64,000 bases of DNA from Arthrobacter sp. Bi26 (GTDB lineage Bacteria > Actinomycetota > Actinomycetes > Actinomycetales > Micrococcaceae). This document shows positions 1 through 8,977 of the stretch, piece by piece. The notes beneath the pieces were generated by a model. The model was not told the origin of the DNA and searched no databases. It was given only the letters and a program-made list of their open reading frames with translations. The stretch's first letter is position 1. Every line of letters begins with the position of its first letter. The stretch spans positions 1 to 64,000 of the forward strand of contig NZ_CAKKMF010000014.1 in the NCBI RefSeq assembly GCF_918697925.1. Reading direction: 5' to 3'. Position numbers and translations under genes: made by a program.

Positions 1-675
1 GGTGTGCCCTTCCGCGTCCGCTTCCAGCCAGGCGGCCAGCCGCTCCGCATACGGCGACTGCAGGCCGGCCTCTTCCAGCGCAGAGTGGAGGGCGCGGAAG
101 CGGTCCGGGCTGAAGGCACGATCATAGTAGAGCTTGCTGGGCTCCCAGGGTTCCCCGATGCCCGGGTACCGGGCCGGATCACCGGCGGCGGCGAAGGCCT
201 CGACGGCCACCCGGTGCGCCATGATGTGGTCCGGGTGCGGGTAGCCGCCGTTCTCGTCGTAGCTGAGGATCACGTGCGGCTTGAAGTCCCGGACCAGCCG
301 GATCAGCGGCGCGGTCGCCCGCTCCAGCGGCTGCAGGGCGAAGCACCCGGGCGGCAGGGCCGGCAGGGGGTCGCCCTCCGGCAGCCCGGAATCGACGAAT
401 CCGAGCCAGCGCTGCCGGATGCCGAGGACCTCCGCGGCGGCGTCCATCTCGAGCCGGCGCGCCCCGGCCATGTCGCGTTTGGGGTGCGGCTGTCCCTCCA
501 TCGCGGGGTTCTGGATGTCGCCGCGGGAGCCGTCGGTGCATGTGGCCACCATGACGTCCACACCGGCGGCGGCGTACATCGCCATCGTGGCGGCACCCTT
601 GCTGGATTCGTCGTCGGGATGAGCATGGACCGCCAGCAGGCGAAGCGGTGCTGACGGGCTGGGGGATGCTGTCAT
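1..675 (-). CDS. mca: mycothiol S-conjugate amidase, 3' end beyond window
   Basis: This gene runs leftward out of the window, so only the first 225 codons are present. The reading from ATG at 675 gives MTASPSPSAPLRLLAVHAHP followed by DDESSKGAATMAMYAAAGVD. AHPDDE is the zinc-site signature of the LmbE/PIG-L deacetylase family. Further on are DGSRGDIQNP, an ENGGYPHPDH segment containing metal ligands, and RYPGIGEPWEPSKLYY, which are typical of the Mca/MshB branch. The family hydrolyses mycothiol S-conjugates to a mercapturic acid that is exported plus GlcN-inositol, a detoxification step. A GAGGAG ribosome-binding site lies 10 nt upstream. It is divergent from the DUF4307 gene, a common actinobacterial arrangement. 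MshB, the deacetylase of mycothiol synthesis, is the alternative, but the position next to DUF4307 and greA favours Mca. Confidence 0.88.
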   Translation of the reverse strand, partial: MTASPSPSAPLRLLAVHAHPDDESSKGAATMAMYAAAGVDVMVATCTDGSRGDIQNPAMEGQPHPKRDMAGARRLEMDAAAEVLGIRQRWLGFVDSGLPEGDPLPALPPGCFALQPLERATAPLIRLVRDFKPHVILSYDENGGYPHPDHIMAHRVAVEAFAAAGDPARYPGIGEPWEPSKLYYDRAFSPDRFRALHSALEEAGLQSPYAERLAAWLEADAEGHT

Positions 676-771
676 CGTGGGACGGCTCCTCTTTCTGCTG
701 TTCTGCTCTGTTGGAGTGCGGCTTGATCTGTGCGGCCAGCCGCCACGGAAAAATCCCGGTCCGATCCACAC

Positions 772-777
772 TAAACT
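772..777 (+). promoter_or_regulatory. probable -10 box of a leaderless transcript (DUF4307 gene)
   Basis: TAAACT ends 6 nt before the GTG start at 784, which would put the transcription start at or next to the start codon. No Shine-Dalgarno sequence and no convincing -35 box are visible. Confidence 0.5.
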
Positions 778-783
778 GGACTG

Positions 784-1236
784 GTGACTTCCGAGGATCA
801 GCCTGCCGCGCCGGCACCTACCAGCCTAGCCAATCGATACGGCGGCCAAAAGCGCGCGCTGACCCGCAAGGCCAAACGCAACATCCTGATCGCCGCCCTT
901 GCCGTGGGCGTCGCCTTCCTGGCCTGGGTATCGACCTCGGCCGCCACCGATAGTGTCAGCTTCAAGGATGTCGGCTACAGCACCCCCGACGCCACGCTGA
1001 CGGAAATCGACTTCCAGGTCACCAAGGACCCCGCTGCGGATGCGAAATGCGCCGTCAAGGCCATGGACTCCAAGTTCGCGATCGTCGGCTGGAAGGTCGT
1101 GGACATCGGGCCGAACGCGGCGGACGTCGGCACCGACGGCGGTCGCACCACCGCCCACCGCACCCAATTGCGCACGGAATCCCAGGCGGTCTCCGGTGTC
1201 GTGGACAGCTGCTGGATTCCCGACGCCGGGAAGTAG
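784..1236 (+). CDS. DUF4307 single-pass membrane protein
   Basis: The product is 150 aa and its role is unknown. A basic N-terminal stretch (RYGGQKRALTRKAKRN, about residues 18-33) precedes one transmembrane segment (ILIAALAVGVAFLAWV, 34-49). The remaining ~100 residues should be extracytoplasmic, with two cysteines (in DAKCAVK and VDSCWIP) that could form a disulfide. This layout and length match the actinobacterial DUF4307 family. It starts at GTG without a ribosome-binding site, directly after a -10-like TAAACT. It lies between the divergent mca and the co-oriented greA; the family often neighbours mca, but no biochemical role is established. Confidence 0.82.
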   Translation: MTSEDQPAAPAPTSLANRYGGQKRALTRKAKRNILIAALAVGVAFLAWVSTSAATDSVSFKDVGYSTPDATLTEIDFQVTKDPAADAKCAVKAMDSKFAIVGWKVVDIGPNAADVGTDGGRTTAHRTQLRTESQAVSGVVDSCWIPDAGK

Positions 1237-1443
1237 ACCGCGGCAAGCGCCGGCCGCACGTAGACTGAAGCCGGCTGAAGCGGCCTGTAACACGGTGTGA
1301 CCCACGCCGCTGTGCTCTTTGGTTTATCCACAGCATTGACTACAATGGATCAATACCTTTCCCCCGCTGAGCTGGTTACTGCGTCATAAAAGTGGCCACC
1401 GTGGCGGGGTCTTTGCTTGTATGACCACCCAAAGGAGAAGTCC

Positions 1444-1938
1444 GTGTCTACCACCAACAGCGCAACTGCGGCTTGGCTTACCCAGGAAGCTTTTGACCGC
1501 CTGAAGGCAGAGCTGGACAACCTTTCCGGCCCCGGCCGGGCAGAAATCGTCCAGAAGATCGAAGCTGCGCGCCAGGAGGGCGACCTCAAGGAGAACGGCG
1601 GCTACCACGCTGCCAAGGAGGAGCAGGGCAAGATCGAAGCCCGCATCCGCCAGCTCACGGCCCTTCTCCGGGACGCCCACGTCGGCGAGGCACCGGCCGA
1701 CGACGGCATCGTCGAGCCCGGCATGATCGTCGTGGCCAAGATCGCAGGCGACGAGGAAACCTTCCTCCTCGGCTCCCGCGAGATCGCCGGCGACTCGGAC
1801 CTGGATGTCTTCAGCGAGAAGTCCCCCCTCGGCGCGGCCATCGTCGGCCACAAGGAGGGCGACAAGCTCAGCTACACCGCCCCGAACGGCAAGGACATCA
1901 CGGTGGAGATCATGTCCGCCAAGCCGTACGCCGGCTGA
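1444..1938 (+). CDS. greA: transcription elongation factor GreA
   Basis: The product is 164 aa. It binds RNA polymerase, inserts a coiled coil into the secondary channel and stimulates cleavage of backtracked RNA. The N-terminal half (AWLTQEAFDRLKAELDNLSG onward, with AARQEGDLKENGGYHAAKEE) is the coiled coil, and the acidic tip D-L-K-E-N-G/A is visible. The C-terminal half is the FKBP-like domain ending in DITVEIMSAKPYAG. GTG at 1444 is chosen over the in-frame TTG at 1417 because AAAGGAGAAG lies at 1431-1440, just upstream of 1444, and because it gives the usual family length. A hairpin terminator follows. Confidence 0.96.
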   Translation: MSTTNSATAAWLTQEAFDRLKAELDNLSGPGRAEIVQKIEAARQEGDLKENGGYHAAKEEQGKIEARIRQLTALLRDAHVGEAPADDGIVEPGMIVVAKIAGDEETFLLGSREIAGDSDLDVFSEKSPLGAAIVGHKEGDKLSYTAPNGKDITVEIMSAKPYAG

Positions 1939-1983
1939 CACCGCAACACGTTCCGTCCGTGACGGAACACTTTCACGAAACAG

Positions 1984-2020
1984 CGACGCCGGTCTCCCCT
2001 TCGCGGGGCGGCCGGCGTCG
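1984..2020. terminator. hairpin between greA and the rhomboid gene
   Basis: A 9-bp perfect stem (CGACGCCGG, 1984-1992, with CCGGCGTCG, 2012-2020) is followed by TGTTTT on the + strand. It sits between two convergent genes and probably ends greA transcription. Confidence 0.75.
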
Positions 2021-2094
2021 TGTTTTCCGCCTGTTTTGGCGGGTCAGCCTGGCGCGACAGCCTGGCGCGAGGGTGCAGGGTCTCCCCCGGGTTG

Positions 2095-2721
2095 TCAGCG
2101 TCCGGCGGGCAGCGCCCCCGGGCGCCGGGTGCTCAGCAGCAGTGCGGCCGCGACGCCGCCGATCGCGCCGCCCAGGTGGGCCTGCCACGAGATAAAACTG
2201 GCCACGGTGGGCAGGACGCCGAACAGGATGCCGCCGTAGGCCATGAACAGCACCACGGACAGCACGATCTGCCACCAGTTCCGGTTGATGAAGCCGCGGA
2301 CCAGGAGGAACGCGAAGAGTCCGAACACCAGGCCGGAGGCACCGACCGTGATGCTGGCGCCGCCGATGAGCCACACCGCGAGCCCGGACGCCAGCCAGCT
2401 GGCGGCCAGGGCGGTGATGAACACCCGCCGCCCGGAGAGGAACACGAGGAACCCGAAGATGATGAGCGGGAGCGTGTTGGACATCAGGTGGGCAAGGCTG
2501 GAGTGCAGCAGCGGAAACGTCAGGATGTCCAGGAACCCGTCCAGGCTGCGCGGCCGCAGCCCGAACGTGCGGTTCAGGGAGTGGAACAGCGCGGTGTTGA
2601 CGATCTCGATCAGGTAGAGCAGCACCACGAAGGAACCGACCACCAGCAGACCCCGGCGGGCCCGTGCCGCGGCATTGTCCCCCACTCCCGGCGGCCGTCC
2701 CGGGGACCCGTCCGTCACCAT
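2095..2721 (-). CDS. rhomboid family intramembrane serine protease
   Basis: The product is a 208-aa membrane protein that cleaves substrates within the lipid bilayer. Hydrophobic segments begin at about residues 24, 68, 86, 103, 123, 149 and 180. The catalytic serine is Ser129 in GASGLVFG, and the partner histidine is His182 in WQAHLGGAIGG. HSSLAHLMSN (73-82) matches the conserved rhomboid H-x2-x2-H-x2-x-N segment. The cytoplasmic N-terminus is short and no extra domain is fused. The start is ATG at 2721. It lies 5 nt downstream of the ilvA stop on the same strand, so the two could be co-transcribed. Substrates are not known. Confidence 0.9.
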   Translation of the reverse strand: MVTDGSPGRPPGVGDNAAARARRGLLVVGSFVVLLYLIEIVNTALFHSLNRTFGLRPRSLDGFLDILTFPLLHSSLAHLMSNTLPLIIFGFLVFLSGRRVFITALAASWLASGLAVWLIGGASITVGASGLVFGLFAFLLVRGFINRNWWQIVLSVVLFMAYGGILFGVLPTVASFISWQAHLGGAIGGVAAALLLSTRRPGALPAGR

Positions 2722-2726
2722 GGCCC

Positions 2727-3965
2727 CTAGTGCACCACGATCGGCTGGAAACCCTCGGCACGCAGCGCCGCAAGGACCTGGCTGCAGTGCTCGTGGCCCT
2801 TGGTTTCCAGGTTGACGGTGATGGAGACGTCGCCCATGCTGATGGAGCCGCCCACCCGCGTGTGGTCCAGGCCCGTGACGTTGGCGTCGTTTTCGGCGAT
2901 GATGCGGGCGATTGTGGCCAGCGAGCCCGGACGGTCGTCCAGCATCATCCGCACGGTCATGTACCGGCCGGCGGCGGAGAGGCCGCGCTGGATGACCTTG
3001 AGCATCAGCATGGGATCGATGTTGCCGCCTGAGAGAACCACCGCAACGGTTCCGGGGTTTTCGATCTTGCCTTCCATGAGCGCCGCGACGCCGACGGCCC
3101 CGGCGGGTTCCACCACCATCTTGGCGCGTTCCAGCAGGAAGATCAGCGCCCTGGCCAGGGCGTCTTCGCTGACCGTGACGACGTCGTCGACGAGCTCGCG
3201 GATGATGCTGAACGGCAGCTGGCCCGGCCGGCCCACGGCGATGCCGTCCGCCATGGTGGAGACCTTCTTGAGCGGGACGAGGGCGTCGGCGGCGAGCGAG
3301 GGCGGGTAGGCGGCAGCGTTCTCGGCCTGGACGCCGATGATGCGGATGTCACGGCCAAGTTCCTTGGCGCGTGCCTTCACGGCAACGGCAACGCCTGCGA
3401 GGAGGCCGCCGCCGCCGACGCCCATGAGGATGGTATCGACGTCGGGGACCTGTTCGAGGATTTCCAGCCCCACCGTCCCCTGGCCGGCGACGACGTCGAC
3501 GTCGTCGAACGGGTGGACAAAGACGGCGCCGCTTTCGTCGGCGTAGCGCTTGGCTTCGGCCAGCGCCTCGTCCACGTTGTGGCCGTGCAGCACCACCTCG
3601 GCGCCGTGGCTACGGGTGGCGGCAAGCTTGGGCAGTGCGACGCCGAGCGGCATGTAGATCCGGGCCTTGATGCCGAGGCTCTTGGCTGCGACAGCCACGC
3701 CTTGGGCGTGGTTTCCGGCGGAAGCCGCCACGACGCCGCGCTTCTTTTCGGCGTCGGAGAGCTTGGCCATCCGCACATAGGCGCCGCGGACCTTGAAGGA
3801 GCCGGCGCGCTGCAGGTTTTCGCATTTGAGGAAGACCTCGCCGCCCACCGTGCTGCCGAGGGCCCGCGATGATTCCACGGGCGTCCGCGTAATAATCCCG
3901 TCGAGCAGCTTCTGCGCCTCCAGGACAGCGTCCAGCGTGACGGGCAGGCTCTCAAGGGTATTCAC
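2727..3965 (-). CDS. ilvA: threonine ammonia-lyase with C-terminal ACT domain
   Basis: The product is 412 aa. It deaminates L-threonine to 2-oxobutanoate, the entry to isoleucine synthesis, using PLP. The PLP lysine is in SFKVRGAY (about residues 57-64), AASAGNHAQG is the substrate/cofactor loop, and GVGGGGLLAG (186-195) binds the PLP phosphate. Residues ~330-412 form one ACT-like domain (YMTVRMMLDDRPGSLATIAR), giving the ~410-aa form with a single regulatory domain rather than the ~510-aa E. coli IlvA. The GTG start at 3965 follows GAAGGAG. It sits downstream of the AI-2E exporter gene with a 21-nt gap. Feedback control by isoleucine is family knowledge, not visible here. Confidence 0.93.
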   Translation of the reverse strand: MNTLESLPVTLDAVLEAQKLLDGIITRTPVESSRALGSTVGGEVFLKCENLQRAGSFKVRGAYVRMAKLSDAEKKRGVVAASAGNHAQGVAVAAKSLGIKARIYMPLGVALPKLAATRSHGAEVVLHGHNVDEALAEAKRYADESGAVFVHPFDDVDVVAGQGTVGLEILEQVPDVDTILMGVGGGGLLAGVAVAVKARAKELGRDIRIIGVQAENAAAYPPSLAADALVPLKKVSTMADGIAVGRPGQLPFSIIRELVDDVVTVSEDALARALIFLLERAKMVVEPAGAVGVAALMEGKIENPGTVAVVLSGGNIDPMLMLKVIQRGLSAAGRYMTVRMMLDDRPGSLATIARIIAENDANVTGLDHTRVGGSISMGDVSITVNLETKGHEHCSQVLAALRAEGFQPIVVH

Positions 3966-3986
3966 GAACTGTTCTCCTTCTTCGGA

Positions 3987-5300
3987 TCAGGCGCTGGTGC
4001 CCCGTCCGGCATCGCTGCCTGGAGCACCGCTGTTGGGTGCGGCGCCCTCGCGGCCGGGGGTTCCGCCCGGCAGGTGGACGTCTGTGAAGGTGGCGTCTGC
4101 GCCGGGTTCGAGGGCAGGGCTGCCCTCTGGTCCCGCGGTTGCCAGCACTTCATCATGTTCCCACGTTCTGCCCGCGATGTAGCGAATCGACGAGTTTGCT
4201 ACGGCGAGGATCGGAACGGAGAACAGTGCGCCGGGGATCCCGGCGAGGTAGGAGCCCGCCGCGACGGACAGGATCACGGCCACGGGGTGGAGGGAGACGG
4301 CCTTGCCCATGACGAGCGGCTGCAGGATGTGGCTTTCGAGCTGCTGGACGCCGAGCACGATCGCCAGCATGATCAGGGCGTTGACGGGCCCGTTGGCGAC
4401 CAGTGCCAGCAATACGGCGATGGCGCCCGTGACCAGCGCACCGACCACCGGAATGAAGGAACCGAGGAAGACCAGCACGCTCAGCGGCAGCGCGAGCGGC
4501 ACGCCAATGATGGCGGCGCCGACGCCGATTCCCACGGCGTCCACGAACGCGACGAACATTTGGATGCGGGCGTAACTGACCATGGAAGTCCAGCCGCGGC
4601 GGCCCGCACCGTCCGTGGCGCGGCGCGCCTTCCGGGGCATGAGGCTGACGAGGAAGGCCCAGATCCTGTCGCCTTCGAGCAGGAAGAAGATCAGGATGAA
4701 CAGCGCCAGGACCAGGCCGGCGGCGAAGTGCCCGGCCGTACTCCCGAACGTCAGGGCCCCGCTGAGAATGCTGCTGCTGTTGTTCTGCAGCGCGGCGGTG
4801 GCGTCTTCGATGTACTTGTCGATCTGTGCGGCCGTCAGGTGGAGCGGGCCCTCGGACAGCCAGGTCTGGACCTGCTGCACGCCCGTGAGCGCCTGGGACC
4901 ACAGCTCACCAAAGCCCTGCATGAGCTGGCGCCCCACCAGGGTCAGGGCACCGACGATGATGCCGATGAAGCCGAGCACCGTGATGGCGACGGCGAGCCC
5001 CTTGGGCACGCTGCGTTTGGCCATCCAGCGCACTGCGGGGCTGAGCAGCCCTGACAGGAGGGCGGCCACCATGACGGGGATGATGAGGAAGCTGACGTGG
5101 CTCAGCATCCAGACCAGGCCCCCGACCACCAGCAGGATCAGCCCGGCGCGCCACGCCCAGGCGGCGGCGATCCGCACACCGTAGGGAATGTCCTGGTCGA
5201 TCTCGCGGTCGGTCCGGGGCCGGGCCCCGGCACGCGCCCCCGTCCCGGCCGCGGAAGGGGAAGGGCTTGTGGCGGGTACGGCGTCCTCAGCTGGCGTCAT
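3987..5300 (-). CDS. AI-2E family transporter (PF01594-type membrane protein)
   Basis: The product is 437 aa. After a ~35-residue Ala/Pro/Arg-rich cytoplasmic start come two helices (about 46-62 and 67-85), a long extracytoplasmic loop (~110-170), and further helices. The conserved family core YARIQMFVAFVDAVGIGVGA, then GVPLALPLSVLVFLGSFIPVVGA and HPVAVILSVAAGSYLAGIPG is clear. The family exports various solutes (autoinducer-2 in E. coli TqsA, ions in others), so the substrate cannot be assigned. The C-terminal ~60 residues are low-complexity and acidic (TAGPEGSPALEPGADATFTD). It is probably co-transcribed with ilvA. Confidence 0.85.
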   Translation of the reverse strand: MTPAEDAVPATSPSPSAAGTGARAGARPRTDREIDQDIPYGVRIAAAWAWRAGLILLVVGGLVWMLSHVSFLIIPVMVAALLSGLLSPAVRWMAKRSVPKGLAVAITVLGFIGIIVGALTLVGRQLMQGFGELWSQALTGVQQVQTWLSEGPLHLTAAQIDKYIEDATAALQNNSSSILSGALTFGSTAGHFAAGLVLALFILIFFLLEGDRIWAFLVSLMPRKARRATDGAGRRGWTSMVSYARIQMFVAFVDAVGIGVGAAIIGVPLALPLSVLVFLGSFIPVVGALVTGAIAVLLALVANGPVNALIMLAIVLGVQQLESHILQPLVMGKAVSLHPVAVILSVAAGSYLAGIPGALFSVPILAVANSSIRYIAGRTWEHDEVLATAGPEGSPALEPGADATFTDVHLPGGTPGREGAAPNSGAPGSDAGRGTSA

Positions 5301-5390
5301 AGCCCCATGATTCCGCAGCGGCCGGTTAATAGGAAACCAGCAACCGGCTGGTGGGGCCGGGCCGCGGGGCCGGTTCCCCCGGCCGCCCGG

Positions 5391-6365
5391 TCAGCCCCTG
5401 GGGTCAGCCCCTGCCGTCAGCGAGGCCGAGATGCCCCAGGTCATGGAGAACTGCTCCCCCGGCGCAAGCCAGCGCAGGCCCTCGCCGCTGTTGAACGCGT
5501 TGGCGGGCCCGGTCATCGGCTCCATCGCGACCGCCTTCGACCGGCCCGGAAATTCGGTCGTCACGAAGACATGGACGTAACCGCAGCTGGCGTCCTGCCA
5601 TAGGCTTACGGTCCGCCCGTCCGGGGAGCTCAGCGTGTGCCGGGCGATGCCGCCGTCGAAGTCCAGGTCCGTATAGGCCGAATCGAGGTCCAGCGTCCCC
5701 ACCGGCCGGCCGCCGCGCAGATCGAAGTCGCCGCTGACCGGCTCGGTGCTGCGCGGGATGAGGCGGTCATCGGCGACCAGCCGGGTCCGGGCGTCCACGC
5801 TCACGGTGAGGTCCTCGCTGGGCACATCGCCCAGCCGCAGGTACGGGTGCGCGCCAAGCACGAACGGCGCTGGGTCCTGGGAGTCGTTGATAAGGGTTTG
5901 GCGCACTACCAGCCCCAGGTCCTCCGCCAGTTCGTAGCGGACCCGGTGCCTGAGCAGGAACGGGTAGCCGTGCTGCGGGAAGACCGCCGCTTCCAGGGTG
6001 ACGGAGAACTCGTCCTCGTCCACGAGGTCGTAGGAGGAGTTCCGCAGCAACCCGTGGCTGGCGTTGTTGCGGGAGGCCTCGGTGATGTCCAGCTGCAGCT
6101 TCTTGCCGTTGAGGTACCAGACACCGTCTTCCACCCGGTTGGCCCACGGTGCCAGGGTGATTCCGGTGGCGCCGGGCGGAATGTCGGCATCGCCATAGCT
6201 CTCCGTCAGGGCAGTGCCGCCACGGCTGTAGAGCCGCAGGCCGGCGGCGAGTTCGGTGACGACGGCCAGGGCGTCGCCGCGCCGGAGCTCGTATTGCCGC
6301 CCGGTGGCGTACCGCCGCATGGTTTCATCGGGGCCGGAGGCCAAGGGGGTCGCTGAGAGATCCAT
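5391..6365 (-). CDS. aldose 1-epimerase (galactose mutarotase) family protein
   Basis: The product is 324 aa and is predicted to interconvert alpha and beta anomers of a hexose. It contains GITLAPWANRVEDGVWYLNG near the sugar-binding site, NNASHGLLRNSSYDL with the conserved His, and LGAHPYLRLG with the second conserved His, the usual mutarotase pattern. ATG at 6365 is taken as the start because upstream in-frame sequence is not mutarotase-like and overlaps the divergent galK control region. The head-to-head arrangement with galK fits galactose use. It could act on another aldose. Confidence 0.85.
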   Translation of the reverse strand: MDLSATPLASGPDETMRRYATGRQYELRRGDALAVVTELAAGLRLYSRGGTALTESYGDADIPPGATGITLAPWANRVEDGVWYLNGKKLQLDITEASRNNASHGLLRNSSYDLVDEDEFSVTLEAAVFPQHGYPFLLRHRVRYELAEDLGLVVRQTLINDSQDPAPFVLGAHPYLRLGDVPSEDLTVSVDARTRLVADDRLIPRSTEPVSGDFDLRGGRPVGTLDLDSAYTDLDFDGGIARHTLSSPDGRTVSLWQDASCGYVHVFVTTEFPGRSKAVAMEPMTGPANAFNSGEGLRWLAPGEQFSMTWGISASLTAGADPRG

Positions 6366-6441
6366 GATGACCACCGTACAGACCCGCCCGGCAACCCGTA
6401 TACCTTGGTTCCATGACTTCCAGCAGCGCAGGCGCCAGGCC

Positions 6442-7602
6442 ATGAATCCTCCCCTGGACAGCAGCGGGCTCGCCGCCCGGTTTGAGGCGGTCTTCGGCGC
6501 CCGGCCCGACGGCGTGTGGCGGGCACCGGGACGGGTCAACCTCATCGGCGAGCACACCGATTACAACGAGGGCTTCGTCCTGCCGTTTGCCATCGACCGG
6601 GCGGCCCGGGTGGCCGTCAGGGTCCGGCCGGATTCCACAGTGCGGTTGCTCTCCACGTTTGGGAACCAGGGGCTGACCACCGCGGACACCGGTTCGCTGG
6701 CCCGCGCCAGCGCCAGGGGCTGGACAAAGTACCCGCTGGGGGTCATCTGGGCCCTGCAGCAGCAGGGCCTGCCGGTTCCCGGCGTGGACCTGCTCCTGGA
6801 TTCCGATGTCCCCCGCGGCGCCGGCCTGTCCTCCTCCCACGCCATTGAATGCGCCGTGATTTCGGCGCTGAATGAGCTCATGGCCGCGGGCCTCTCCGCG
6901 CAGGACATGGTCCTGGCCACCCAGCGGGCGGAAAACGACTTCGTCGGCGCGCCCACCGGCATCATGGACCAGTCCGCCTCGCTGCGGGCCACGGCCGGCC
7001 ACGCCGTCTTCCTCGACTGCCGGGACCAGAGTGTCCGGCTGGTGCCGTTCGACGCCGACGCCGCGGGGCTGGTGCTGCTGGTCATCGACACCCGGGTTTC
7101 CCATTCCCACGCCGACGGCGGGTACGCGGCCCGGCGGGAATCGTGCGAACTCGCCGCCGAGGTCCTGGGCGTGCCGGCGCTGCGCGACGTCGGGTTCGAG
7201 GACCTCGAGGAGGCCAGCGGGCTCCTGGACCCGGAGACGTTCCGCCGCCTCCGGCATGTGGTCACCGAAAACGACCGCGTCCTGCAGACGGTGGAGCTGC
7301 TGGACACCGAGGGCCCGGCCGCCATTGGCCCCCTGCTGGACGCGTCCCATGCCTCGATGCGCGATGACTTCGAGATCTCCTGCGCCGAGCTGGACCTTGC
7401 CGTGGACGCGGCGCGGTCCGCCGGCGCGATCGGGGCCCGCATGACTGGCGGCGGCTTCGGCGGTTCCGCGATCGCACTGACCCCGGCGGGATCGGAGCAG
7501 CAGGTGCGTGCCGCCGTCGAACGGGCCTTCGCCCGGGCCGGGTACGCGGCACCGGAGGTCTTCAGCGTCAGTCCTGCGGCCGGGGCCATGCGCGTGGCAT
7601 AG
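6442..7602 (+). CDS. galK: galactokinase
   Basis: The product is 386 aa. It phosphorylates D-galactose at C1 using ATP in the Leloir pathway. GRVNLIGEHTDYNEG (residues 30-44) is the galactokinase signature. PRGAGLSSSHAIE is the GHMP-kinase ATP loop, and GARMTGGGFGGSAIAL is GHMP motif 3. ATG at 6442 gives the normal family length; sequence upstream in frame overlaps the epimerase gene. No galT or galE lies within the window. The thiolase gene follows after 20 nt but has its own -10-like box. Confidence 0.94.
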   Translation: MNPPLDSSGLAARFEAVFGARPDGVWRAPGRVNLIGEHTDYNEGFVLPFAIDRAARVAVRVRPDSTVRLLSTFGNQGLTTADTGSLARASARGWTKYPLGVIWALQQQGLPVPGVDLLLDSDVPRGAGLSSSHAIECAVISALNELMAAGLSAQDMVLATQRAENDFVGAPTGIMDQSASLRATAGHAVFLDCRDQSVRLVPFDADAAGLVLLVIDTRVSHSHADGGYAARRESCELAAEVLGVPALRDVGFEDLEEASGLLDPETFRRLRHVVTENDRVLQTVELLDTEGPAAIGPLLDASHASMRDDFEISCAELDLAVDAARSAGAIGARMTGGGFGGSAIALTPAGSEQQVRAAVERAFARAGYAAPEVFSVSPAAGAMRVA

Positions 7603-7610
7603 GCGGGGCG

Positions 7611-7616
7611 TAGTCT
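7611..7616 (+). promoter_or_regulatory. probable -10 box of a leaderless transcript (thiolase gene)
   Basis: TAGTCT ends 6 nt before ATG at 7623, and no ribosome-binding site is present between them. Confidence 0.45.
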
Positions 7617-7622
7617 GGGCGC

Positions 7623-8861
7623 ATGCCAGAAGCCGTCATCGTTTCCACTGCCCGAAGCCCGATCGGGCGCGCGTTCAAGGGGTCCCTGAAAGACGAGCGG
7701 CCTGACGATCTCGCCGCCGCCATGGTCACGGCGGCCCTCGCCGGGATTCCGGCGTTCGATGCCGCCGCCGGGCCGGGCCGTGGCCTGGACGACATCTATC
7801 TGGGGTGCGCCGAGCTGAGCGGCGAGGCCGGCTCCAACATGGCCCGCGTGGTCAGCATCCTGGCCGGGCTGGACAACGTTCCGGCCGCCACCATCAACCG
7901 TTTTTGTGCCTCCAGCCTGCAGACGCTCCGGATGGCATTCCACGCCGTCAAAGCCGGCGAAGGCCAGGCGTTCGTGGCCGCCGGCGTGGAGGCGGTGTCC
8001 CGCTACCGGGAATGGGCCGGTGCCGGCGAGACCGACGCGAGCACGCACAACCCGCGATTCGAGGCGGCCCGCAAACGCACCGAGGCCCGCGCGGGCTCCA
8101 ACACTCCGTGGACCGACCCGCGCCTGGGCGGCCGGATGCCGGACGTGTACATCGCCATGGGCCAGACGGCGGAGAACGTCGCCACAAGCTACGGCATCAC
8201 CCGCCAGGAGCAGGACGCCTGGGCGGTGCTCAGCCAGAACCGGGCCGAGGCGGCCATCGCCTCCGGGTTCTACGCCCGAGAAATCACCCCCTACACCCGC
8301 GCCGACGGCACAGTGATCGACCGCGACGATTCGCCGCGTCCCGGCGTCACCGCGGAGGCCGTGGGTGCGCTGCAGCCGGTCTTCCGCAGCGGCGGCACCG
8401 TGACGGCCGGGAACGCGTGTCCGCTCAATGACGGGGCCGCCGCCGTCGTGGTCATGAGTGACGCGCGCGCCCGCGAGCTGGGCCTCGAGCCGCTGGCCCG
8501 GATCGTCTCCACCGGTGTCAGCGCCCTGTCCCCGGAGCTGATGGGCATGGGCCCGGTGGAAGCGACCCGCCGGGCGCTGACAATCGCCGGGCTGACCATC
8601 CGCGAGATCGACCTCGTGGAGCTCAACGAAGCGTTCGCGGTCCAGGTGGTGGCCAGCGCGCGGGAGCTCGCCATCGATCCGGAGAAGCTCAACGTCCACG
8701 GCGGCGCCATCGCCCTCGGCCACCCCTTCGGGATGACCGGGGCCCGCATGACCACCACGCTGCTCAACGGACTCCGCACCCGCGACGCCTCCCTCGGCCT
8801 GGCCACGCTGTGCGTCGGCGGCGGCCAGGGCATGGCGGTTGTGCTGGAGCGGCTCAGCTGA
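7623..8861 (+). CDS. acetyl-CoA C-acyltransferase (thiolase family)
   Basis: The product is 412 aa. It catalyses reversible cleavage or condensation of 3-ketoacyl-CoA. The nucleophile is Cys95 in INRFCASSLQ. The C-terminal catalytic elements are LNEAFAVQVV, GGAIALGHPFGMTGAR (His) and LCVGGGQGMAVV (second Cys). The N-terminus MPEAVIVSTARSPIGRAFKG is typical of degradative FadA-type thiolases in actinobacteria. No FadB partner is adjacent, so substrate length and direction are not set by context. A strong hairpin terminator follows. Confidence 0.92.
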   Translation: MPEAVIVSTARSPIGRAFKGSLKDERPDDLAAAMVTAALAGIPAFDAAAGPGRGLDDIYLGCAELSGEAGSNMARVVSILAGLDNVPAATINRFCASSLQTLRMAFHAVKAGEGQAFVAAGVEAVSRYREWAGAGETDASTHNPRFEAARKRTEARAGSNTPWTDPRLGGRMPDVYIAMGQTAENVATSYGITRQEQDAWAVLSQNRAEAAIASGFYAREITPYTRADGTVIDRDDSPRPGVTAEAVGALQPVFRSGGTVTAGNACPLNDGAAAVVVMSDARARELGLEPLARIVSTGVSALSPELMGMGPVEATRRALTIAGLTIREIDLVELNEAFAVQVVASARELAIDPEKLNVHGGAIALGHPFGMTGARMTTTLLNGLRTRDASLGLATLCVGGGQGMAVVLERLS

Positions 8862-8915
8862 CGGTGGGCAACTGACGCATTGCAGTTGACGCATTGCAGC
8901 TGGCTGCCGCAAACG

Positions 8916-8947
8916 CGAGGAGCCCCGCCGTTAGGCGGGGCTCCTCG
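8916..8947. terminator. strong bidirectional hairpin after the thiolase gene
   Basis: A 14-bp perfect stem (8916-8929 with 8934-8947) and GTTA loop lie between the convergent thiolase and Bax-inhibitor genes. A tandem 13-bp repeat TGACGCATTGCAG (8873-8885 and 8887-8899) lies just before it. Confidence 0.85.
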
Positions 8948-8977
8948 TTAGGAAACGGTGTTCAGGGACGACGGCGG

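Noticed and set aside
1417-1443. Upstream in-frame TTG for greA
   Set aside because: It lies upstream of the AAAGGAGAAG site, has no site of its own, and adds residues not typical of GreA.
6561-8912. Very long minus-strand open frame (783 codons) opposite galK and the thiolase gene
   Set aside because: Composition is typical of a high-GC antisense shadow, and both sense genes have clear family motifs.
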